64,000 nucleotides of DNA from Paraphaeosphaeria minitans (GCA_015832175.1 WJXW01000009.1:1736001-1800000); one strand, 5' to 3'. Counted from the first letter of the stretch, positions 45,301 through 57,273 are shown. Notes: a model not told the origin generated them from the letters alone. A program made the numbers and translations.

Positions 45301-46200
45301 TGTATTATTATCCTAGTAGATTTTTGTAATTTAAAGCTTGTATTTTGTATTAACAAGAGCTAAGAAATCCTGCTATACTCTTATTATCTTAGAAAGCGTC
45401 TTTATTCTAAGATTAAAAACATAAGGTTTCTTACTAAAATCTTCTTTAATTAGCAAAACCTAGTTTTCTCTATTTCAAGCAGTGGGCATATCAAATAGAT
45501 CCTAGGATAATAAGTGAAATGGCCTAGGTAATTGTTCTCTAGGTCTCCTAGAGATTACCTAGGTTACGTGTGTAGTAGCACAGTGCTCGCAATCCTTTCT
45601 TAACATTCTAGTAATCTTTACACCTTAGGCTGCAGTTACTAGAGCTTATAGGGCTCTACTTCCTACATGCCCTGCTTAAAGGTGCTAGAGGTCCTTAGAA
45701 TCCAATCTCTCAATATTAACCCAGGATAATCCTTTAGTGGTCACACTTATAACAGTTAGACAAGAGCAAATCAGCTTATATTATAGGAAAGTAAAGTTAT
45801 GCTCGCATCTTAGGTCTACTAAGACAACGCTTTATTCTAGGCTTCTAATCCTAAAAGTGTAATCCAAACTAAAGTACCAAATCTTTGCTTTCTTTAAAAG
45901 AGCTTCCAATATAATATTTATATAAAAGCCTTCTACTACTCTTACTCCTTAGAGTAGCAGATCTTCTGTAAATCTCCTATTTTTCCTATACAAAGCGTTC
46001 TTAATTAGTCTATCACTAATTCCTAAGATTAGAAGGCTTTGTGTACCTACCTCCACACTCTCATTTAATAATTAAAACGTCCTAGGAACAAGTCTTTCGC
46101 GATCGTTAACTAGGTAAACTGCTACAGCACTATCTAGTATTATACATTCTAACAGAGGATAAGCGTTAGAATGTAGAGTAGAGTAGACACCCAATGCTCC
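42310..46200 (-). pseudogene. pol: pol of copia element G (protease, integrase, RT, RNase H)
   Basis: From the gag side: protease region with L-D-S-A-V-A near 46110; pre-integrase H-L-x-A-G-H-V-G-S-R-A-L near 45690 and a paired-Cys zinc word (K-D-C-E-H-C-A-T-T-H) near 45590; integrase core to about 44700; RT with the active-site word F-I-N-D-I-L-L-L-Y at about 43300-43264, where Y-V-D-D is typical of copia (first Asp lost); RNase H ending with E-Y-F-P-T, M-L-A-D-G-L-T-K-A-L near 42420-42370. Domain order proves Ty1/copia. J is a second copy of this family. Confidence 0.88.
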
Positions 46201-47367
46201 ATTATCTGTAGGCAGATTAAATAGGTTTAGTAGAGTAGCAGCAATACTACTAGGATACTTAATAGTCTTAGTAGAGGATTATTTCTTGTTCTATCCTGCC
46301 TTCGTGATCGCATCACAAAGGTTCGACCACTTAGGCTACTTGAGTTAATTAAGAATTTCTAATTTTTCTTTATTAGTAAGATTAAATAACAATGTTCTAT
46401 CCTAGGGTGATCCGGCTATCGCGGTTTAAAGTCTTCAGCACTCTATTAGTTTCCACCTATAAGCATAGGGCTTATAGGGACAGTTTAGTTGTTTCTTTGT
46501 CTAATTAGATAAACCAGAACTATTGGAGTTAGTAGATTATCTTAATAATCCATTAAAAGTGGCGAATACCCCACTTATTTTATTAGAACTAGATCAGATC
46601 AAATGCTCTTAGACAAGCGCCAAAAATACCTTCTCTAGATTATCTAGCGTAATCTGATTCCGTCCTAGCGTCTTATCCTAGATCAGCTGTTGGTTCATTA
46701 ATTAGGCCTAATCTAGTGCTATACACGCGGCAATTGCATCTAAGAAATCTTAGGTAGTAAGCAGTCTACTAATTTCGCTAATTAAGTAGGTCTTCGCTTT
46801 TTAATAGAGGAGCTGCTATTCTTTAAACCAGGTCTTAGGACTTTGTCTTGCCTACTTAGCCTTCTTAAGATAAGCGCAGTACAAAGCTTAAACATTGTTC
46901 TATATAGCTCCTTTATTTAGTGCGAGATCTTCCTTTAAGAGTTAAATTAGGGACTAAAGCATAGTTTAGCGTGTATTAACTAGAGTGATTATGGCAGGAG
47001 CAAGTAGATTAGGCGATACTATAGCGTTTACCCAAGTCTAGAGATTCTGTATCTTAGTATAGTCTACTTGCCAGTCTAAAACTGCTGCTCTGTATTCCGC
47101 TATTTATAAAGGAAAGCTCTCCTTATCTATTTTATACTCAGCAAGCTCTGCTTTGTATAATTAAATACTCGCCACAGAGGCTATATCCGCAATTAGTAAT
47201 AGTTTCTGTAGGAGTAGAGGTTGTTCTAGCTTTGCGTAATCAATTACTAGAGCGTTAATCGCCTCTAGGTTAATTTAGTTCTAGATTCCTTTTAAGTTTG
47301 CTTAGAATTAAAGCTAGACAAACTAGTAGGGCTAGCTAGCGCAATTAACAAGCTATACTTCTACCAT
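46201..47367 (-). pseudogene. gag: gag of copia element G
   Basis: ATG at 47367 (minus) begins a frame with helical, Ala/Leu-rich sequence (A-I-N-A-L-V-I-D-Y-A-K-L-E near 47255, I-A-E-Y-R-A-A-V-L-D-W near 47090) in the Gag position before protease. J aligns from about 46760 downwards. The boundary with protease is approximate. Stops are TAA/TAG and relatively sparse, consistent with the milder mutation of G. Confidence 0.72.
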
Positions 47368-47481
47368 TTTAATAATTTTTGTGATTAGAAATAGGGGGTT
47401 ATATCGTAGAGAAGTTCTAAATAGAGTGTTGTATAATAATTTAAGCGTTGCTAAGTAAGCAGGAAGAATTGTCCTATGTTC

Positions 47482-47500
47482 TAAGCGCTAGGCTTATAAC
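47482..47500 (-). other. Primer-binding site of G (tRNA-iMet anticodon type)
   Basis: Minus strand gttataagcctagcgctta lies directly after the LTR. Allowing RIP, its complement matches GCGCTGGGCTCATAAC of initiator tRNA-Met, the same region used by L. Confidence 0.65.
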
Positions 47501-47695
47501 TATTATAGTAAAAAGGGCTCAAACTATTACAGGATATTTAGGAGCAGAGTTATAAAGAATACAAAGAGCTGATTGTAGGAAAGGATGCCAAAAAGGCAGA
47601 CTATATACAAAAGAAACAAGCCTCTTGGCAAGAATCCCATAATCTGAATTAGTGGATCCAGAAAGAATCACGGAAGTGAGTGTTTTACTTCAACA
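47501..47695 (-). repeat. 5' LTR of G (195 bp)
   Basis: Plus-strand ends tattata (TGTTGTG) and TTCAACA. Target duplication ctaat at 47696-47700. Confidence 0.92.
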
Positions 47696-47720
47696 CTAAT
47701 TTAACTAGTATATAAGAATA
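47696..47720 (+). pseudogene. gag: 25-bp remnant of F gag between G and H
   Basis: ctaatttaactagtatataagaata matches the K and I gag sequence that should follow the G insertion. It is cut by the H LTR. Confidence 0.85.
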
Positions 47721-48176
47721 TGTTAAATCCAAGAGGGTAGCTAGTCCTAAAGGGTTAAGGTTAGTTCTTAGGCAGGAGTACTTATAGAAGGTAGAAGGTC
47801 TTATTAATATAATAGTATCTTATAAAGTGTAATAAGTTAATAATTTAGTCTACTAGAATCTAAATAATAGATTAATAAACAGATTAAATATAAGTATAAG
47901 AAGCTTATTCTCGCGTTCCTATATACTAAGTAGTCCTACACATCCTAGAATCCTATATGTCCTAGAGTTCTATATGTCCTAGAGTCCTATACGTTCTAGA
48001 GTCCTATGTAGGCGAGTCCTACGCGTCCTAGAGTTCCTATATAGGCGAGGCCTATGTAGTCCTTAGGATCCTTAGGACCTATAACTTGTTATTTAACTAC
48101 TTAGTTAGCTAACTCTAGTAAACTAGTAGTCTAATAAGCTTACGCCCTACTACTTATACATAGCTAGATTCTAATA
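47721..48176 (-). repeat. 3' LTR of H (456 bp, U3 type 2)
   Basis: Plus-strand ends tgttaaatcc and attctaata. The U3 holds five to six imperfect 17-bp repeats of the cctatacgtcctagagt type (47932-48040). Confidence 0.9.
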
Positions 48177-48206
48177 TTATCCTCCCTCTCTAAGTTTAAT
48201 ATCCTT

Positions 48207-48767
48207 ATAAGTTAACTACCTATAAAGTTATTATTTTATTCTATTTAATATTGCTATAGTTAAGCTAATTATCTTAAAAAAGACTATATTTTTATAATAA
48301 TTACCTATTTATACTGCGCTAAGAAGAAATATACTTATTATTTTTTTTCTTTATACTCTTAGTGTACTAACTATATTAGATAAAGAAACTAGAAGTGTAA
48401 GCCTAAAGAGATTCTTTTGCTAAATTATTTAAAAATAGATACTAAAATAGAGAGGTTAGAAAAGTTAGAGGCTAAAGAGAAGGTAAAACTCTATATTAAG
48501 AAAGAGCTAGCTAAAGTAGCTCTCCTTCGCGCCTATTAGGTGTAAGAGAAGATAGCGCGCTTATATAATTAATAAAAGAAATTACGTTAGAAGGAATAAG
48601 AATTGTTTAATTATAGTATAAGTACTATAGATAAGTTAGAAGCGCTTAAGGCGTAGGAAAAGTTAGTGTAGGCTACTATATTAATAAATCTTAACACGCT
48701 ATTAGGCGCTAAGGTAATTAACTAGTCTATTTTATAGGCTAGCCCTTATACTAGTAGTAATTCCTAG
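48207..48767 (+). pseudogene. Antisense accessory ORF, type 2 (element H)
   Basis: Opposite to H pol, a 561-bp frame from a probable ATG (now ATA, 48207) to TAG 48765-48767, with no indel relative to the copy in I. The N-terminal third has many Cys (or Tyr from Cys), including a C-x2-C-x6-C word (C-T-N-x-I-R-x-G-N-x-K-C). It is followed by a long Lys/Glu/Leu heptad region (K-I-E-R-L-E-K-L-E-A-K-E) with strong coiled-coil character. Stops are TAA/TAG at Gln/Trp-like sites. Probably a small zinc-binding coiled-coil protein; function unknown. Confidence 0.65.
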
Positions 48768-48789
48768 GTGCGTTCTAGTTGTTTCTTTA

Positions 48790-49459
48790 TAATTTCTAGC
48801 GTTTAATTATAGAAGTCGTTTATCTATTATTAATAGTTAGATAGGTTTTCCTTAGGTTCCTATGTGTTTTTACTAAAGAAATACCCTTTCTACTTAATAA
48901 GGTATTCTTTAGTGTCTGTGTACGTATTATATACTTATAGGATTTATTCTACTTTAAATTTAGTTTCTTTCTAAGCTTAGTAATAAAAGGTGGTTTTAAT
49001 TAGCGTTTCTAGGTCTACTAGTTCTAGTAGTAATATATGGAATACTAGGTGTATCTTTGCATCTGGCAGTAGTTCTAACTTATAGTTCACTAGTAATATT
49101 TGCTTAGAAATATAAAATAGTCTAACCTTAATATAATCTAGTTTCTTATGTTTTTTCTTCTAAGTTTAAAGGTTCTTTGTAAGTAGATATACTTTATCCC
49201 CCTTTTTTAGCTAAGGTGCCATTTTTCGTTTTCTATTTTAATATAAAATTAATTGCTGCTAAGCTTTTTTAAGATTTTTTTAGAGTTATTAGTGTATTTT
49301 CTTTATATTTTCTGCTATATCTGTAGCTTCTTTTGCTTTAATTATTGTAGGAAATTATTAGTTAAAGAGATGTAGGTGTCTTCTATAGTTTATATAGAAT
49401 AGTGTATGTCCTAATACTGCTAATACTTTGTTATTATAGGCCAACTATACTATAGGTAG
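48790..49459 (-). pseudogene. pol: pol of H, C-terminal integrase and chromodomain
   Basis: Minus strand shows the chromodomain (Y-L-V/x-K-x-x-G, then E-N-L near 48890-48830) and the integrase C-terminal words L-A-Y-N-N-K-V-L near 49440. The upstream remainder is missing at the H/I junction. Confidence 0.82.
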
Positions 49460-50580
49460 TTTAACTACATAAGTAAAGGAAAAAGAGGAAGGATAGGCCC
49501 TAAACAGCCTAATAAACGCGTCTCTAATAGAAGTTAACAATTAATAACTAAGACCTGTAAATACTTTACATATAGTAAACTAGGCTATATAGCCAGGAAC
49601 TGTAGATTAAAGAACAAAGTCTATTAAACTAAGTTAAATATACTAACTATTAAAGACTAAGAACCTAATAAAGAATAGGAAGTTGTTATAACGCTATTTA
49701 GTTACTAACGCGTTACACTAGAGTAAAGTGAGCGATTAGATTTACTTAACTTATAACTATATAAAGATCTAGAAGATAACTCTAACATATACCACAACGT
49801 AGAAGACGTAGAAGAGATACTAAGATCTTCTACTCCTTACCTATAAAGTAGGCGGGAAGAAGACAACCCTATATTACCTAAGTATAAACTAAATGTTTAG
49901 GACTATATAGAACCCTACTAGGCACTAAGAGGAATGCAACCCTATAAAAATAAGAAGTTAGACTATATACTAAAGTACTACCTAAACCACTAAAATCCTA
50001 CACACTAATTTTATATATAGATACATTACAAAGAACCAATATGCGCATAACACAAGGCAGAGAAAAAAGAGAATAAGAAATAACCTAGAAGGAAACTGTG
50101 CTGTAGATAGATATAGATAGACTACCCTATCGCAGCTTGTAACAAACACCTCTAAGATAAATAATAAGTAAAATACTTTTCTTACCTTACGCTAAAGGGT
50201 AATAAATGCTGTAATATACTTATTAATAGAGACTATATACAACTATACTAGTACACGTGTCTAAACTAAAACTATAAATACTACTATATAGCCAAATGTT
50301 TAGACAGCTTTGCAAACTACCCTACGTAAGAAGTAATAATAGAGCTACTAATTTAACTAGTATATAAAAATAGTAAAGACTATAGAAGGAAAAACAGAAG
50401 AATATCCTTATAGGAAGAAGAAGAAGATAATCTACATAAGCTATGTACTTAAGAATAATAATAGAAGCAAATGCTTAGAAACGCATACTAGGCACTAGAA
50501 CTTAACTACAACCTATATAAATAGATGTCTTTTTTAGGCCTAAACTTAGATAAGAAAACGCCTTTATTAAATTAAATACT
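49457..50580 (+). pseudogene. gag: gag of I, N-terminally truncated
   Basis: It contains the CCHC zinc knuckle near 49560-49605 (C-related Y at the first position by RIP) and the second Cys/His-rich region (about 50060-50310). An acidic stretch follows, then the frameshift heptamer TTTTTTA at 50530-50536. Confidence 0.86.
50530..50536 (+). promoter_or_regulatory. Candidate -1 ribosomal frameshift heptamer (element I)
   Basis: TTTTTTA in the gag frame at the gag/pol overlap, identical in sequence and context to B and K. Confidence 0.6.
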
Positions 50581-53500
50581 ATAGTAAGCACAGTATTAGT
50601 TAAGCTACTAGTATAGCTTAAAGGAATATAGGCTTAAGCTCTTATAGACTTAAGAGTAGGAAGGAACTTTATATCTTATTAAATAGTAAGATAAGTAGGA
50701 CTTATAATATTAGAGAAGGAAGTGCCCTACATTATCTATATCGCAAATAGATCCCTAATGCCTAAGACACCTTAGATATACTAGGAGGTTACTACTATAA
50801 TAATAGTCTAAGGACATAGCAAGGAACTTACCTTAGATATCTTACTAGGATCTAAGTATAAGTTAGTCTTAGGATTACTTTAGTTAATAATACATAACCT
50901 ACAGATTAACTAGGGTATAAAGAAAATATTATTTAAACGCTATAATTATGTATTATAAGTAAAGCCTACGCATTAACTAAAAATAATAGTAGATAAGGGA
51001 GTTATTAATAATATAATACCGCAATAGACAGTTAAAAAACAAAAGCACACCTTAGCAGACACTAGTAGGAACTACTAGGTTAAGAAGCGCAAGAAGGAGA
51101 ATAATAGCACACCCCTTACCTTACTAAGAGAGTATAGGAAATAGACATACATATTTATAGAAAAGGAAGGAAAAGCAAACCTACCTAAATATTAACCCTA
51201 GGATCTTATAATAGACCTGGAAGAAGGGAAGATGCCACCCTTTAGACTACTATATAGTAAGATAAGAGAAGAACTCCTTAAAGAACGTAATTTTATTAAA
51301 ATAAACCTTAAAAAAGAATATATATAACTATTAAAGTTACTAGTAGTAAGCCCTTTTATATTTGTTAAGAAAAAGGATGGATTAGACAGACTATACGTTA
51401 ACTACTAATAACTTAATAATATAATAATAAAGAACTAATATCTACTACTAAATATTATAGAGTTACGAGATTAACTATCTTAAGCTAAGATATTCACAAT
51501 AATAGATCTAAGAGACAGTTACTACCTTATACAAATTAAAAAAGGTAAAGAATAGAAAATAGCGTTTTAATCACGCTATAGACTATTTAAGTATAAAGTT
51601 ATACTATTTAGACTTACAAATGCACCAGTAGCTTTTATAGCACTTATTAACAACGTACTCTACAAATATCTAGATATATTTATTATCGCGTATATAGATA
51701 ATATTCTTGTCTTTTCTAAAAACAAATTAGACTACACTAAGCATGTATAGACAGTACTAGAAGCACTAGACAAAGTATGCCTTTGTATTAAACTTAAGAA
51801 ATGTAAGTTTAACGTTAAATAACTTGAATTCCTAGGACACATTATTACTATAGAAGGAATTAAGATAGCACTAAGTAAAGTTAAATATATTAAGAACTAG
51901 CTAATACTAAAGATAGCTAAGAATATCTAAGAATTCTTAGAATTCTATAGATTTAACTAATAATTTATCTAAAATTATATAAAAGTTATAATACCTTTAA
52001 TAAATTTTATAAAGAAAGACGTACCTTTTAAATAGATAGATAAGTGTGGAATATTATTCTAACTCCTTAAGACAGCATGTATTATAGAACCTATTCTTGT
52101 TTATTTTAGAAGTAATAAACCACTGCGCTTTAAAATAAACGCTAGCAATCTTACACTAGGCGCCTACGCTAAATAAGAACATAACAGCAAATAGCACCTA
52201 ATTGCCTATTACTTATACAAATTTAATAACGCCGAAACACAATACAATGTACATAATAAGAAACTCTACGCTATTGTTAAAGCCTTAAAGCACTAGAGGA
52301 TTTACGCGCTTAGTTACTTAACGCTAGAAATCTATACAGATTACAAGAACCTTCTAAAGTTTACAACAACAAAAGAACTTACACTACAATAATAAAGATA
52401 GTTGTAAACTACTAGATAATAGAAGTTTAAAATTATCTATGTAGCTAGAAAAGAAAATAGCAGAGCAGACACTCTTAGCTAACAAAGTAATCTAGTAAAA
52501 GAAAAAGTAAAAACCTTCTCCGTAATCCTTTACAAAGCCAAAGATAGATCTCTAGAACTAACAGCGGAACTAAATTAACTTTTAGTAATTAACTAAGAAG
52601 TTCTAGAACATCTATAGACTAAGATTATCCAACAATACCACGATAACCCTATATACGGACACCTAGGCATTACAAAAACAATAGAACTTATCTAAAGGAA
52701 TTACACCTTTAAAGGAATTAAAGAAGCTATAATAACTTACATCTACAAATGTGTAGAATACTAGAGAAATAAACATAGTATATATCTCAAATATAGAGAG
52801 ATGCAAGCAATTAGAATACTAACAGCACTATAGAAAGATATTACTATAGATTTTGTTATAGGAATTCTAAATTCTAAAGATCTAATAACAGGAATTAAAT
52901 ACAATAGCATACTAGTAATAGTTTATTAACTAACTAAGTATATTAAGCTCATTCTATACCTTAAAAGAATAATAGTAAAGGAACTTACTTTTCTTATCCT
53001 AAACTAACTAGTTAGACACCACAGAATCCTAAAAATAATTATTAGCAATAGAGACAAGCTCTTTACGTTAAATTATTAGACAACGCTTATAGCACTACTT
53101 AGAATAAAACAAAAGCTATTAACAGCTTACTATCTATAAATAGACGGACAGATAGAACGTACAAACTAAACTATAGAAACGTACCTACGCATCTACTACA
53201 ATAGTTAGAAGAATAACTAGGTTTTATTACTACCTATAGCACAGTTAGCCTATAATAATAAAGTATTAGCAGCATTAGGACATACACTATTCTATATAAA
53301 CTATAGAAGACACCTACATCTCTTTAACTAATAATTTCCTATAATAATTAAAGCAAAAGAAGCTATAGATATAGTAGAAAATATAAAGAAAATACACTAA
53401 CAACTCTAAGAGAATCTTAAGAAAGCTTAGTAGCAATTAATTTCATACTAAAACTAAAAACAAAAAATAGCACCTTAGCTAAAGAAGGGGGATAAAGTAT

Positions 53501-53885
53501 ATCTACTTACGAAGAACCTTCAAACTTAGAAGAAGAAACACAAGAAACTAGATTATATTAAGGTTAGACTATTTTACATTTCTAAGTAAATATTACTAGT
53601 AAACTATAAGTTAGAACTACTACTAGATATAAAAATACACCTAGTATTCTACATATCACTACTAGAACTAGCAGACCCTAATACACTAGTTAAAACCACC
53701 TTCTACCACTAGACTAAAGAAGAAAATAAATTTGAGGTTAAAAGAGTTCTAGAATATAATTAGTATAATAATACGTATCTTATTAAGTAGAAAGGTTACC
53801 TACATAGCAAAAACACCTAGAAACTAAAAAACAATCTAGGAAACTGTTAGTAAAAGATTAAGGAATTCTACTAGAAACAACTAGA
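50536..53885 (+). pseudogene. pol: pol of I, RIP-inactivated
   Basis: Protease (A-L-I-D-L-x-V), RT with active site Y-I-D-N at 51691-51702 (second Asp lost), RNase H with the N-A-S-N-L-T-L-G-A word near 52138 (catalytic Asp also changed to Asn), integrase and chromodomain (near 53770-53830, Trp now TAG). Same order and spacing as K. It converges on the antisense frame at 53892. Confidence 0.9.
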
Positions 53886-53891
53886 ACACAC

Positions 53892-54452
53892 CTAGGAATT
53901 GCCATTAGTATAAGGGCTAGCCTATAAAACAGACTAGTTAATTACCTTAGCGCCTAATAGCGCGCTAGGATTTATTAATATAGTAGCCTACGCTAACTCC
54001 TCTTATGCCTTAAGCGCTTCTAACTTATCTATAGTACTTATACTATAATTAAACAACTTTTATTCCTCCTAATATAATTTCTTTTACTAATCGCGTAAGC
54101 GCGCTATCTTCTCTTACGCCTAATAAGTATAAAGGAGAGCTATCTTAGCTAGCTCTTTCTTAATATAGAGCTTTACTTCCTCTTTAGCCTCTAACTTTTC
54201 TAACCTCTCTATTTTAGTATCTATTTTTAAATAATCTAGTAAGGGGATCTCTTTAGGCTCGCACTTCTAGTTTCCTTATCTAATATAGTTAGTACACTAA
54301 GAGTGTAAAAAAGAAAGATAATAAGTATATTTCTTCTTAGCGCAGTATAAATAAGTAACTATTATAAAAACATAGTTTTTCTTAAGATAATTAGCTTAAC
54401 TATAGTAATATTAAATAGAATAAAATAATAACTTTATAAGTAGTTAACTTAT
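53892..54452 (-). pseudogene. Antisense accessory ORF, type 2 (element I)
   Basis: 561 bp from ATA (probably ATG) 54452-54450 to TAG 53894-53892, the same length and register as in H. It shows the Cys-rich N-terminal region, then the charged coiled-coil region rich in K-I-E-R-L-E-K-L-E type heptads, then a hydrophobic tail. It occupies the same slot as the type 1 frame of A, B and K but shares no evident sequence with it beyond general plan. Confidence 0.65.
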
Positions 54453-54482
54453 AAGGACATTAAGCTTAGAAGGGGAGGATAA

Positions 54483-54938
54483 TATTAGGATTTAGCTATA
54501 TATAAGTAGTAGGGCGTAAGCTTATTAGACTACTAGTCTACTAGAGTTAGCTAACTAAATAGTTAGATAATAGGTTATAGGTCCTAAGGGTCCTAAGGAC
54601 CGCATAGGCCTCGCCTATACAGGAACTCTAGAACGCGTGGAACTCGCCCACACAGGACTCTAGGACGTATAGGACTCTAGAACGTATAGGACTCTAGGAT
54701 GTATAGGATTCTGGGATGTGTAGGACTACTTAGTATATAGGAACGCGAGAATAAGCTTCTTATACTTATATTTAATCTATTTATTAATCTATTGTTTAGA
54801 TTCTAGTAGACTAAATTATTAACTTATTATATTTTATAAGATACTATTATATTAACAAGACTTTCTACCTTCTGTAAGTACTCCTGCCTAAGAACCAACC
54901 TTAACCCTTTAGGACTAGCTACCCTCTTGGATTTAACA
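54483..54938 (+). repeat. 3' LTR of I (456 bp, U3 type 2)
   Basis: It begins tattaggattta and ends tttaaca; purine tract agaaggggaggata precedes it. U3 has 17-bp repeats of the ggactctaggacgtata type at 54640-54723. From 54728 it matches the K LTR. Confidence 0.92.
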
Positions 54939-56838
54939 CTACCCAAGATTTCCTAGAAGCAATTGCCGCGCGTATAGCACTAGATTAGGCCTAATTAATA
55001 AACTAACAGCTAATCTAGAATAAGACGCTAGGACAGAATTAGATTACACTAGACAATCTGGGGAAGGTATTTTTAGCGCTTATCTAGGAGCATTTAATCT
55101 AATCTAGTTCTAATAAAATAAGTAGGGTATTCGCCACTTTTAATAGATTATTAAAACAGTCTACTAACTTTAATAGTTCTGGTTTGTCTAATTAGATAAA
55201 GAAATAACCAAACTGTCCCTATAAGCCCTATACTTATAGGTAGACACTAATGGAGTGCTAAAGACTTTAAACCGCAATAGCTAGATCACCCTAGGATAGA
55301 ACATTATTATTTAATCTTACTAATAAAGAAAAATTAGAGATTCTTAATTAACTTAAGTAGCCTAAGTGGTCGAACCTTTGTAATGCGATCACAAAGGCAG
55401 GATAGAATAAGAAACAATCCTCTACTAAGACTATTAAGTATTCTAGTAGTATTACTACTGTTCTACTAAACCTATTTAATCTGCCTACAGATAATAGAGT
55501 ATTAGGTGTCTACTCTACTCTATATTGTAACGCTTATTCTCTATTAGAATGTATAATACTAGACAGTGCTGCAGTAGTTCACCTAGTTAATAATTGCGAA
55601 AGACTTATTCTTAGGACGTTTTAATTATTAAACGAGAGTGTAGAGGCAGGTACATAAAGCCTCCTAATCTTAGGAATTAGTAATAGACTAATTAAGAACG
55701 CTTTATATAGGAAAAATAGAAAATTTATAAAAAATCTGCTGCTCTAAGAAGTAAGAGTAGTAGAAGGCTTTTACGTAAATATTATATTAGAAGCTCTTTT
55801 AAAGAAAGCAAAGATTTAGTACTTTAGTTTAGATTACACTCTTAGGATTAGAAGTCTAGAACAAAGTGTTGTCTTAGTAGACCTAAGATGCGAGTATAAT
55901 CTTACTTTTCTATAATACAAGCTAATCCGCTCTTATCTAATTGTAATAAGTGTGACTACTAAAGGATTATTTTAGGTTAATATTAAGAGATTAGATTCTA
56001 AGGACCTCTAGCACCTTTAAGTAGGGTATGCAGGAAGTAGAGCCTTATAAGCTCTAGTAACTGTAGCCTAAGGTGTAAAGATTACTAGAATGTTAAGAAA
56101 GGATTATAAGCACTGTACTACTACACACGTAACCTAGGTAATTTCTAGGAGACTTAGAGAATAATTACCTAGGCTATTTTACTTATTATTCTAAGATCTA
56201 TTTAATATGCCCACTACTTAAAATAGAGAGAACTAGGTTTTACTAATTAAAAAAGATTTTAGTAAGAAACCTTACATTTTTAATCTTAGAATAAAGACGC
56301 TTTCTAAAATAATAAGAGTGGAGTAGGATTTCTTAGCTCTTATTAATACAAAATATAAGTTTTAAATTATAAAAATCTACTAGAATAATAATACAGCAAC
56401 ACTTCTATAGAGAGGGAAATCCTAGTACGAATTTTAGGCTAATTAGGAAGGGATAATAATTAGTAGACTACCGCCCTATACGCATAAGCCTAATAGCGCT
56501 ATAGAAAGAGTAGGCTAGGAGCTTATAATAAAAGTAATTAAAATGCGAATAAGTGCAAATCTGCTATTAAATCTCTAGCCTAAGATTATATAAGCGGTAT
56601 GCTAGCTCTAAGGAATAATTCCTAGCCTAGTATTAGGCTATTAATTACCTAATAAAATGTTAGATACTTAGTTTAGACAATATTTTTGTTATTTTAAACT
56701 AGTAAAAACATAATATAGGATAGCTAATCTTCGTCTAAACTAGAGTGCTATCTACGCCTATAGCTGCTAAGCTTACCCTTTAGATTAGGAGCGTGTAGCT
56801 AGGTAAGACAGAAGAGGATTTAAAGTGAATCCTAGGGG
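54939..56838 (+). pseudogene. gag-pol: Element J: copia (G family), gag-protease-integrase part
   Basis: Plus-strand homologue of the G minus strand from G position about 46760 to 44860. It contains the C-terminal part of gag, the protease region near 55560 (L-D-S-A-A), the pre-integrase word with H-L-x-x-G-Y-A-G-S-R-A-L near 56010, and the paired-Cys word near 56110. Its start abuts the LTR of I and its end abuts K with target duplication ctata (56839-56843). It is more mutated than G. Confidence 0.88.
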
Positions 56839-56843
56839 CTATA

Positions 56844-57273
56844 TGTTAGGATCTGAAATCCACATAATGGCAGGAAGCCAGTTTTGTACCTAGTGGGCGC
56901 GTAGCAAGAATTGAGCGGGGACTTAATGCCAGCTACGCCTTAAATAAAAAAGTTACATAACTGCTCTCTATAGAGCGCTTAATTGCTCTGTGTAGAGTAT
57001 AACACACGTAACTGCTCTATATAGAGCGCTCTCTATAGAGCGCTCCCCACAAAGTGGACTTTGCTTAGTATATAGAAACGCGAGGATAGACTCTCTATAC
57101 TTATGTTTAATCTATTTATTAATCTATTATTTGGATTCTAGTAGACTAAATTATTAACTCGTTATATTTTGTAAAATACTATTATATTAATAAGACCTTC
57201 TACTTTCCGTAAGTACTCCTGCCTAAGAACTAACTTTAACCCTTTAAGACTAGCTACCCTCTTAGATTTAATA
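56844..57273 (+). repeat. 5' LTR of K (430 bp, U3 type 1)
   Basis: TGTTAGG...tttaata. Contains the imperfect palindrome gagcgctct-ctat-agagcgctc at 57024-57045, upstream of the TATA-like agtatataga at 57067. Confidence 0.94.

Larger units (their letters stand above)
40378..47695 (-). mobile_element. Element G: complete Ty1/copia element, minus strand (7318 bp)
   Basis: Two 195-bp LTRs (40378-40572, 47501-47695) are flanked by the duplication ctaat (40373-40377, 47696-47700); I and K show the empty site. Minus-strand order is LTR, tRNA-iMet-type primer site, gag, protease, integrase, RT, RNase H (ends near 42310), antisense frame, hairpin-rich 3' region with a G-rich tract (ccagggggtg), LTR. 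It is less heavily mutated than its neighbours. Confidence 0.93.
47721..49459 (-). mobile_element. Element H: chromovirus of the A group, minus strand, 5' part lost
   Basis: It begins with a complete 456-bp 3' LTR, then the type 2 antisense frame, chromodomain and the C-terminal part of integrase. Homology stops at 49457-49460, where the shared word tagt joins it to gag of I. Confidence 0.88.
49457..54938 (+). mobile_element. Element I: chromovirus of the A group, 5' part lost
   Basis: It begins inside gag (equivalent to K 58047), runs through gag, pol, the type 2 antisense frame and a 456-bp 3' LTR. It ends in the J copia sequence (ctaccc...), so it is inserted in J. Its 5' LTR and first ~750 bp of gag are missing at the H junction. 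Confidence 0.9.
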
